Shown piece after piece: positions 1-5,204 of a stretch of 5,730 bases of DNA. The notes below the pieces were generated by a model. The model ran no database searches, was not told where the DNA came from, and saw only the letters and a program-made list of their open reading frames with translations. Every line of letters starts with the position of its first letter. Position 1 is the first letter of the stretch. The translations under genes and the position numbers were made by a program. This DNA comes from Rhizobium sp. Q54. GTDB taxonomy: Bacteria > Pseudomonadota > Alphaproteobacteria > Rickettsiales > UBA1997. Location of the stretch: the NCBI GenBank assembly GCA_945865745.1, contig CAMBFP010000074.1:1-5730 (forward strand), read 5' to 3'.

Positions 1-1179
1 ATGCCTGCTCACATTGAGCGCCTTGCGAAGAATTACATGGTTGATTACGAATTGATCGCAGTCGCTGTAGATCAATCTAGCCGTGACAATATTCAGCAAA
101 TTTACTTCGAAGTTTCGCAGTCAGATAAATTCGAATCACTTTTCAGAATTATAGATGTTGAAGAAAGTTTTTACGGCATGGTTTTCTGTCGTACTAAAGT
201 TGATGCCGATGAAATTGCGCACAAATTAGCTAATCGTGGATGCAGAGCTGAAGCGATTCATGGAGATCTTTCACAAGGTCAGCGTGAAAATGTTTTACAA
301 AAATTCCGTGATCGTCGCATCACCGCTTTAGTTGCAACTGACGTTGCCGCTCGCGGTATCGACATTGGCGATTTGACTCACGTTATTAACTATTCTTTGC
401 CACAAGATCCTGAAAGTTACGTTCACCGTATCGGTCGTACGGGCAGAGCTGGCAAGAGTGGAATCGCGGTTACTTTGATCACTCCCTCTGAGTACAGAAA
501 GTTAGTGGCGATTCAAAGAATTTCTAACACAAAAATTACTAAACAAAAAATTCCTGGAGTTTCGGAAGTAATCGACAGCAAGAAAGCTCGCATCAAAAGT
601 GCGCTTTCTGAAATCGTCGCAACCGAGAATTTTTCGGATCTTGAGCAAATCGCCGAAGAAATTTTGGCAGAAACTCCAGACCCTAAAATCGCACTCGCTG
701 CTTTGCTTAAAATGGCTTTCAAGGACGAATTAACTGAAAGCAATTACAGCGAAATTCTTGAAGCTTCTGCAAGTAGAAAGAGAGATTTTAATTCCGATGA
801 TCGTGGCAACAGAGATCGCGGCGAAAGAAGGGGAAATGATCGTGGTGATAGAGGAGACAGAGGTGGTAATCGCGGAGAGCGCAGGGATTATGGAGATAGA
901 AATGATCGCGGCGACAGAGGCGGAGATCGAGGTGAGCGCAAAGGGAACGCTCGTCTCTTCATTGCAAAAGGTCGTAATGACGCGATGGATCCAAGAAAGT
1001 TGGTAGATTTTATCCAGAAAGAAACGGGAGTAGATCAGCGTCGCATCGATGATGTGAAAATATTTGACACATTCTCATTTTTTGTGGTGCCATCTGATGA
1101 TGCAGACAGAGTTTTGAGTGCATTTCAGCAATCTGGTGGAAACAGATCTTTGGTATCAAGAGCGAAAGACAAGCAATAA
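1..1179 (+). CDS. deaD: DEAD-box ATP-dependent RNA helicase, DeaD/CsdA type (5' end missing)
   Basis: ATP-driven RNA unwinding in the cytoplasm; DeaD/CsdA proteins act in ribosome assembly and RNA turnover, especially in the cold. The window opens just after where motif III (SAT) should lie: the first residues, MPAHIERLAKNYM, are what normally follows FSAT, so the first ATG is internal and the RecA1 domain lies to the left. Visible are motif IV (VFCRTK, residues 61-66), HGDLSQGQR (87-95), motif V (ATDVAARGIDI, 112-122) and motif VI (YVHRIGRTGRAG, 140-151). Residues 190-260 form a helical dimerisation-like region, 266-315 an RGD/RGE linker, and 316-388 a DbpA-type RNA-binding domain. Visible length is 392 residues; the missing part should be about 200. 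The order RecA2, helical region, RG linker, DbpA domain matches E. coli DeaD, although the long RG tail after the DbpA domain of E. coli is absent and the protein ends in SRAKDKQ. It converges on the next gene with 19 bp between stops and no clear terminator. Confidence 0.93.
   Translation: MPAHIERLAKNYMVDYELIAVAVDQSSRDNIQQIYFEVSQSDKFESLFRIIDVEESFYGMVFCRTKVDADEIAHKLANRGCRAEAIHGDLSQGQRENVLQKFRDRRITALVATDVAARGIDIGDLTHVINYSLPQDPESYVHRIGRTGRAGKSGIAVTLITPSEYRKLVAIQRISNTKITKQKIPGVSEVIDSKKARIKSALSEIVATENFSDLEQIAEEILAETPDPKIALAALLKMAFKDELTESNYSEILEASASRKRDFNSDDRGNRDRGERRGNDRGDRGDRGGNRGERRDYGDRNDRGDRGGDRGERKGNARLFIAKGRNDAMDPRKLVDFIQKETGVDQRRIDDVKIFDTFSFFVVPSDDADRVLSAFQQSGGNRSLVSRAKDKQ
796..945 (+). 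repeat. RGD/RGE-rich low-complexity tract within deaD
   Basis: Imperfect short repeats coding for units such as DRGDRG, RGERR and NRGERR (residues 266-315 of the visible helicase). At DNA level they are degenerate copies of gatcgyggcgacagagg-like units. Arg/Gly/Asp-rich linkers are common in DEAD-box proteins and bind RNA or drive condensates. The tract is an inter-domain spacer between the helicase core and the DbpA-type domain. Repeat number is likely variable between strains (inference). Confidence 0.8.
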
Positions 1180-1198
1180 ATTTACGCCACCACGTATT

Positions 1199-1618
1199 TT
1201 ATTTGCCAAGTGATGACATCAGCGCTTTAAATATTAGTCCATTAATAGCCGCTAGAAATGCCGCTCCAAATTTAATTACCGCAAATGCAAAAATCGCAAT
1301 AACTGCGATTAGCGCGGTATATTTTACGATGTTCTCAAGGATCATCTTCTTGATCATTTCAGTTTGATCTGTTTGTGCGGCTTTATTTCGGGATGCTTTT
1401 TTAGCATCCTCTAATTCCTCTTCCTCGGTCATCTCCTCTTCTAGAGTCTCATCTTTATTTTCTTGATCAGATGAGTCAGATTTAGATTTTTCTGACTTCT
1501 TTTTTGTTGAAGCTTTAATTTCAGATCCTTTCTTTTTGGATTTTTCGTCGATTTGTTTTTTCATGAAAGTGGAAAATAGATCCTTAGACTTTATTCCGCT
1601 TTTTTCTTTTTCTGACAT
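1199..1618 (-). CDS. Unrecognised charged protein with C-terminal membrane anchor
   Basis: I do not recognise a family. The 139-residue product has three blocks: a Lys/Ser-rich basic part (residues 1-46), a strongly acidic stretch around 51-71 (DETLEEEMTEEEELED), and a hydrophobic segment at about 98-130 (VKYTALIAVIAIFAFAVIKF and onwards) just before the C-terminus. There is no signal peptide, so it is probably tail-anchored with a disordered cytoplasmic domain. The ATG at 1618 is preferred because an in-frame ATG at 1657 would run 28 bp into the divergent permease gene; neither has a good Shine-Dalgarno. With the 1618 start, the 5' ends of the two divergent genes are 11 bp apart. The gene converges with deaD. 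It could be a lineage-specific envelope protein. The open frame, the clean charge blocks and the TM segment support a real gene, but a low-complexity sequence can mislead. Confidence 0.65.
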   Translation of the reverse strand: MSEKEKSGIKSKDLFSTFMKKQIDEKSKKKGSEIKASTKKKSEKSKSDSSDQENKDETLEEEMTEEEELEDAKKASRNKAAQTDQTEMIKKMILENIVKYTALIAVIAIFAFAVIKFGAAFLAAINGLIFKALMSSLGK

Positions 1619-1629
1619 TTTAAAAAATT

Positions 1630-2418
1630 GTGTTTGAGACCTTTCTAATTCAATCATTTATTGCCCTAATTTTCGCAACAGTTTCTTGCTCACTGCTTGG
1701 AGTTTTTGTAGCTTGGCAAAAAATTTCTTATTTTGGCGATGCTTTGTCGCACGCTGTTTTGCTTGGCTTGGCGCTTGGCGCTTTATTAGGAGTTAATCCA
1801 ATTCTGGCATTGATAATTTTCGCTGTTGTTTTTGCTATTTTGATTTTCTTCACCGCTTGGAATCGCTATTCCAATAGAGATTCGGCAGTAATGATCGTCT
1901 CATATTTTTGCATCGCGCTGGCAATGATTTTGAATGACCTGTGGATTAAAAATTTTGATTTTTCTTCTTATATTTTTGGCGATGTTTTGGCAGCCGGATC
2001 ATCCGAGATAATGGCTCTGTCATTAATTACGATGGTTACGGTTTTTTACGTAATTTTTGGAATCAGAAAAATTTTATTACTAAACCTCAACGAGGATTTG
2101 GCGCAAATTTCTGGGATCAAAACCAAATTCTGGAATTTATCTTTCTTAATTCTTCTCGCTATTACGATTGCTTTAACCACTCGTGTCGTTGGTATTTTTT
2201 TGACCACGGCCCTCCTGATTTTGCCGGCAGCAATTGCGCGAATTTTTGCTAAATCAGCTACTCAGATGATGGTGATTTCCGCTTTGATTGGATTGGTTGT
2301 CGCGTCCTTATCTTTCGCGCTATCGGGAAGCTATAACTTAACCGTTGGGCCAGTAATAATCGCAATTTTTTGTGTGGGTTTTTTTGCTGCTAGAGCCGCT
2401 CGATTTCTTCGTAGATAA
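1630..2418 (+). CDS. znuB: Zinc/manganese ABC transporter permease, ZnuB family
   Basis: Inner-membrane permease of a metal ABC importer (ABC-3 family), which takes up Zn2+ (or Mn2+/Fe2+) delivered by a periplasmic binding protein and powered by a ZnuC ATPase. The 262 residues are the usual family length. The family signature is clear: SYFGDALSHAVLLGLALG (33-50), then about eight hydrophobic segments, the cytoplasmic-loop stretch LNEDLAQISGIKTK (153-166), TRVVGIFLTTALLILPAAIA (184-203), and SGSYNLTVGPVIIAIF near the end. The GTG start at 1630 is forced: an in-frame TAA lies at 1621-1623. No Shine-Dalgarno is visible, so it may be leaderless or weakly initiated. Neither znuA nor znuC is in the window, and both neighbours are on the other strand, so it is transcribed alone here. 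Its 3' end overlaps the hydrolase gene by 29 bp tail-to-tail. Zinc rather than manganese is inferred from overall resemblance only. Confidence 0.9.
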   Translation: MFETFLIQSFIALIFATVSCSLLGVFVAWQKISYFGDALSHAVLLGLALGALLGVNPILALIIFAVVFAILIFFTAWNRYSNRDSAVMIVSYFCIALAMILNDLWIKNFDFSSYIFGDVLAAGSSEIMALSLITMVTVFYVIFGIRKILLLNLNEDLAQISGIKTKFWNLSFLILLAITIALTTRVVGIFLTTALLILPAAIARIFAKSATQMMVISALIGLVVASLSFALSGSYNLTVGPVIIAIFCVGFFAARAARFLRR

Positions 2419-3094
2419 TTTTTCTTAACCTTTCCGGGTCTCTTAAATGTGGAGCGTGACCACAGTTTTTAAAAATTTCTAAACGTAAATTTTTAATGCG
2501 TTCACGAAAATATTCTGCTTGCGAGCTGTGAACGATCATATCTCCAGCGCCATGAAAATAAAGGGTGCGAGGCATGTTGATAAAATCTAAGTTAAAGCAA
2601 GAAAATCTTTCCAGCTCTTTCAGCCAAAGCTTCATCTGCTCAAAATTTTTTTCACTGACATCAAGAGTGTGGGCAATTTCTCGAGCATTTTGATCATTCA
2701 TCGCGGTAAGAATTGCGAATTGTTTTAGAGCTTGAGTTGGCGCTGCAGAAAAATTCTGATAAAATTCATCGAATGTCGCCTTGGCCATTCCGGCCTGAAT
2801 GCGCGAATCTTTAACCATTTGAAATGGTGGCGCGAGGAGGATGAGTAATTTTGGTTGTAAAATTTTTCTCTCGATTAAGCGAATAGCAAGTTGTCCGCCA
2901 AGGCTCCAGCCAATTAAAATATCGGGATTTAATTTTTGTGATTCGATCTCAGTAAAGAATTCTTCGACACCATTTAAACGCGAATAATCGAAAGATGAGA
3001 CAAAAAAAGACTCGCTGAAAACTTGTTCCAACGAGTCAAATTTTTGTCCCCAGCCCGAAAGGCAGAGAATTTTCTTAGAAAGTGAAGTCGCCAA
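2390..3094 (-). CDS. bioH: Alpha/beta hydrolase, BioH-like (putative pimeloyl-ACP methyl ester esterase)
   Basis: Alpha/beta-fold serine hydrolase. BioH cleaves the methyl ester of pimeloyl-ACP, which ends the BioC/BioH route to pimelate for biotin; other carboxylesterases share the fold. Over 234 residues it shows SGWGQ (13-17, oxyanion-hole region, compare HGWG in BioH), the nucleophile elbow GWSLGG with Ser64, the acid in GAGDMIVH (Asp185), and the catalytic His213 in NCGHAPH. A helical lid lies between about residues 100 and 170. GWSLGG and the length (256 in E. coli) point to BioH rather than a generic lipase. The likely start is TTG at 3094, because no ATG occurs until residue 93 and that would remove the nucleophile. 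This start overlaps the end of rpmE by 20 bp, so translation is probably coupled. No bioC or other biotin gene is in the window, so the biotin role is inference. Confidence 0.75.
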   Translation of the reverse strand: MATSLSKKILCLSGWGQKFDSLEQVFSESFFVSSFDYSRLNGVEEFFTEIESQKLNPDILIGWSLGGQLAIRLIERKILQPKLLILLAPPFQMVKDSRIQAGMAKATFDEFYQNFSAAPTQALKQFAILTAMNDQNAREIAHTLDVSEKNFEQMKLWLKELERFSCFNLDFINMPRTLYFHGAGDMIVHSSQAEYFRERIKNLRLEIFKNCGHAPHLRDPERLRKIIYEEIERL

Positions 3095-3347
3095 ATTTGT
3101 TTTTGAATTTTGTCATTCTTTCGTTGTTGGCGTTTACGAAGCCAGTTGCTTTGTCCTGCCAAGCTGGATGATTTTTTGGATCAACGTCAAGTCTAAGGGT
3201 GTCGCCTTCTTTGCCCCATGTCGTGAGAATTTCAAACTTGGTTCCGTCGGTCATTATTACGTTAACCACATGTTGTTCTGGATGCATACCAAAGACATAA
3301 GCCTTTTTTGTGCCGGTCTCTTTTTTGACTGTTTTTGCTTCTGACAT
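3075..3347 (-). CDS. rpmE: 50S ribosomal protein bL31, cysteine-free, with N-terminal extension
   Basis: Large-subunit protein bL31, which bridges the central protuberance and the small subunit. The core starts at MHP (residues 21-23) and continues with TDGTKFE, TTWGKEGDTLRLDVDP (42-57) and HPAW (60-63), then FKNKFG at the end (81-86), all typical of alphaproteobacterial bL31. The zinc-binding cysteines of the C+ type are absent, so it is the C- form, usual in this class. The ATG at 3347 adds 20 residues (MSEAKTVKKETGTKKAYVFG) before the conserved MHP. A start at Met21 (3287) would give a 70-residue protein of ordinary length. Neither start has a strong Shine-Dalgarno. The longer frame is favoured because a divergent promoter lies upstream, but this is not settled. 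The downstream hydrolase gene overlaps by 20 bp. Confidence 0.9.
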   Translation of the reverse strand: MSEAKTVKKETGTKKAYVFGMHPEQHVVNVIMTDGTKFEILTTWGKEGDTLRLDVDPKNHPAWQDKATGFVNANNERMTKFKNKFGDFTF

Positions 3348-3407
3348 TTGTTGTGAAGAATTAATTGTGCGAATTGGTTGTGCGTGGCTGATAACAAAGG
3401 ACGCGGT

Positions 3408-3435
3408 AACCTATGAACGTAAGTTTTGTTGTCAA
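3408..3435 (-). promoter_or_regulatory. Candidate promoter for rpmE-hydrolase
   Basis: On the minus strand a perfect TTGACA (3435-3430) is followed after 16 nt by TAGGTT (3413-3408), a poor -10 (3 of 6). It lies about 60 bp upstream of the rpmE ATG, a reasonable leader length. A strong -35 with a loose -10 is common in Alphaproteobacteria. Only the -35 is convincing. Confidence 0.4.
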
Positions 3436-3472
3436 AGAGTTATTCGTTGTTCGAGGTATTATTACTTGACAA
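3429..3472. repeat. Inverted repeat TTGTCAA / TTGACAA in the divergent promoter region
   Basis: Perfect 7-bp arms at 3429-3435 and 3466-3472 with a 30-nt spacer. The simplest reading is two back-to-back -35 boxes of divergent promoters. The arms could also be half-sites for a regulator. Otherwise the 212-bp gap 3348-3559 shows no tRNA, no hairpin terminator and no convincing small ORF. Confidence 0.5.
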
Positions 3473-3494
3473 TGGGTGGGTCGCCCCAAACAAT
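3466..3494 (+). promoter_or_regulatory. Candidate promoter for the M23 peptidase-bactofilin operon
   Basis: A perfect -35 TTGACA (3466-3471), a 17-nt spacer and AACAAT (3489-3494, 4 of 6 to TATAAT). Transcription would start near 3500, giving a leader of about 60 nt to the ATG at 3560. This argues against the in-frame GTG at 3476 as the translation start. Confidence 0.5.
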
Positions 3495-3559
3495 TCCCGT
3501 CCGTTTTATTATTTAAGGTCTTTATTAACTTCGATTCCAAAGCTGAAAATCAAGTCGAG

Positions 3560-4783
3560 ATGAAAGGAACTCACTCTGTAAAAAATAAATTATTAGTGAT
3601 CGGTGCCAAATTCGCATTGTTTATAATCAATGCTTTAACCGCTATTTACCGAATCCTATTTGCCAAAAGGACTATTCTTTTTGTTACCAAGCAAAAGATC
3701 CGCAGCCTCACATTTGGTCCGATCTCGCAGGCTTGCATCATGTTGTTTGTTATTTGGGTTTTTGATCTTTTTATGCAGTCTTTGCGTTACGACCAGGTTG
3801 TTAATGCCAAATCTGATGAAATTGATGAGCTGCGCTCAGTCAGTGCTTACTTCAAAGAGGAGTTTGAAAATGTGAATGAGAAGCTGCAAAAGGTTAATGA
3901 ATACCTGGTCATTCTTGGCGGATCTAGTCAGAACGCTAAAGCAATTGAGGAAGATAACGCTCAGCCAAAAAATTTTAAAGAAGAGGATCTTTCTAGGAAG
4001 GATAAAAATACGTTGAACGAAATCAGAAATGCCAAGAGGCAATTTGCTACAATTCATTCGATTGCTGAAGAGCGTATCAAAAAGCTAGAAGGCGTGATTA
4101 CTATTGCGGGATTAAATATTAAAAAAGCATCTCCAAAAAAAGCTAAACCAGTAAAAGAAATTTCTCTTAACGATAAGAAAGATCTGTTTCGAGGGCGCGG
4201 AGGTCCTCTAGATGGAGGTTCTTCGATTGATGATGCCTTGGTGTCTACCAAACTTTCAGATGAAGATTTTATTGAAAGTCGTTTGGAAAAGGTCGCCTTC
4301 ATCAGTGAAATTGACCGCTTAATGGTGTTAGAAAAATTAGTGAGCGCCATCCCGCTGTCTCGCCCAATGAAGAATTACTACGTTTCAAGTGGCTTTGGCA
4401 AAAGAGTAGACCCCATTACTGGCAGAAAGGCTATGCATCAAGGACTAGATTTTGTTGGTGTAACTCATGAAAAAATTATCAGCCCATCACGCGGAAAAGT
4501 TGTTTTGGCTGGAAAGTTTAGTGATTACGGTAATGCGGTAGTAATTGATCATGGATACGGGATCACAACTCGTTACGGGCACCTTTTTGCCGTGACTGTA
4601 AAGCCAGGGCAAATTGTTAAAAAAGGTGATGTGATTGCTATGCAAGGTAGCACAGGACGCAGTACTGGGCCACATTTACATTATGAAGTTCGCTACAAAA
4701 ACATTCCGCTTAATCCAAGAAAATTTCTTGAAGCGGGTGATTCTTTATCCAGCAAAAAGACAGTAAATTATGCCGATAGCTAG
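3560..4783 (+). CDS. Membrane-anchored M23/LytM-family peptidoglycan endopeptidase
   Basis: Zinc endopeptidase that cuts peptide cross-links of peptidoglycan in the periplasm. From the ATG at 3560 it has 407 residues: a basic cytoplasmic N-terminus (1-53) containing KRTILFVTKQKIRSLTFG, a layout I associate with alphaproteobacterial M23 proteins; one transmembrane helix (about 54-74); a periplasmic coiled coil (about 76-118, again near 145-180); a linker with RGRGGPLDGG (211-220); and the LytM domain (about 270-392). Zinc ligands are His293 and Asp297 in HQGLD and His374 in HLH; His341 (RYGH) and His372 are the catalytic histidines, so all active-site residues are present. A further hydrophobic stretch at 11-34 may be amphipathic or a second membrane segment. 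An in-frame GTG at 3476 would add 28 residues without family character. The gene overlaps the bactofilin gene by 14 nt. The architecture resembles LmdC of Hyphomonas, which works with bactofilin; orthology is inferred. Confidence 0.9.
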   Translation: MKGTHSVKNKLLVIGAKFALFIINALTAIYRILFAKRTILFVTKQKIRSLTFGPISQACIMLFVIWVFDLFMQSLRYDQVVNAKSDEIDELRSVSAYFKEEFENVNEKLQKVNEYLVILGGSSQNAKAIEEDNAQPKNFKEEDLSRKDKNTLNEIRNAKRQFATIHSIAEERIKKLEGVITIAGLNIKKASPKKAKPVKEISLNDKKDLFRGRGGPLDGGSSIDDALVSTKLSDEDFIESRLEKVAFISEIDRLMVLEKLVSAIPLSRPMKNYYVSSGFGKRVDPITGRKAMHQGLDFVGVTHEKIISPSRGKVVLAGKFSDYGNAVVIDHGYGITTRYGHLFAVTVKPGQIVKKGDVIAMQGSTGRSTGPHLHYEVRYKNIPLNPRKFLEAGDSLSSKKTVNYADS

Positions 4784-5204
4784 CCTTAAATCAAAATTAA
4801 CCTCATTAGCACAGGGCGGTACAAGTAGCGACAATTCAATCGGTAGAAGGCTAGAGGTGATGAGCTCGGGCTTCAAAACAACCCCAACAATAATCGCTCG
4901 CGACCTCAGCGTAGAGGGAAATATAACTAGCACTGGAATGATTGAAGTTGAGGGAAGCATCAAAGGCTCAATTCAAGGTAATTCAGTAATTTTGCGCGAA
5001 GAATGTTTTGTTGAAGGCGCAATTACTGCTGAATCACTCAGCATTCGCGGCAGATTTGAAGGTTCAATCAAAGCCAAAAATCTAAGCATCTCAAGTAAAG
5101 CGCGAGTTCAAGGCGACATCGAATATGATTCGCTCTCAGTCGAAGATGGCGCATGCATCGATGGTAAGTTTAAGCGCCTCTCAACCCAAGCTGCTAATAA
5201 TTAG
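4770..5204 (+). CDS. bacA: Bactofilin (polymer-forming cytoskeletal protein)
   Basis: Cytoplasmic beta-helical protein that polymerises without nucleotide into membrane-associated filaments and positions cell-wall enzymes. The 144 residues are typical. An unstructured N-terminal tail (1-38) precedes the bactofilin domain (about 39-136), whose rungs repeat glycine and small-hydrophobic patterns: DLSVEGNITSTGMIEVEG, GSIKGSIQGNSVILRE, VEGAITAESLSIRGRFEGSI, LSISSKARVQGDIEYD and ACIDGKFKR. A short polar tail follows. The ATG at 4770 lies inside the M23 gene and overlaps its stop by 14 nt, so translation is probably coupled and the two are an operon. The N-terminus MPIASLKSKL may serve as a membrane-targeting peptide as in other bactofilins (inference). 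The symbol follows Caulobacter/Hyphomonas usage. The 3' end overlaps the convergent addB by 11 bp. Confidence 0.93.
   Translation: MPIASLKSKLTSLAQGGTSSDNSIGRRLEVMSSGFKTTPTIIARDLSVEGNITSTGMIEVEGSIKGSIQGNSVILREECFVEGAITAESLSIRGRFEGSIKAKNLSISSKARVQGDIEYDSLSVEDGACIDGKFKRLSTQAANN

Noticed and set aside
796..945. Short repeats resembling a CRISPR or tandem-repeat array
   Set aside because: The units are degenerate, in frame, and code for the RGD/RGE linker; there are no uniform spacers.
758..1006. Open frame on the plus strand, overlapping the RG-rich part of deaD
   Set aside because: It is an alternate-frame by-product of the repetitive RG codons; composition is a monotone Glu/Ile/Ala mix with no start signal, while the deaD frame carries a recognisable domain.
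1180..1198. Bidirectional terminator between deaD and the minus-strand gene
   Set aside because: Only 19 bp remain and no stem with a T run can be formed.
3310..3516. Small plus-strand frame across the divergent intergenic region
   Set aside because: It overlaps the rpmE 5' end antisense, crosses both promoter boxes and shows no domain-like pattern.
3476..3559. GTG start at 3476 for the M23 peptidase
   Set aside because: It lies only a few bases after the TTGACA box, upstream of the expected transcript start, and adds 28 residues without family resemblance.
4054..4350. Minus-strand frame opposite the M23 linker and coiled coil
   Set aside because: It is a mirror of the coding frame with no start signal or recognisable motif; the plus strand explains the region.
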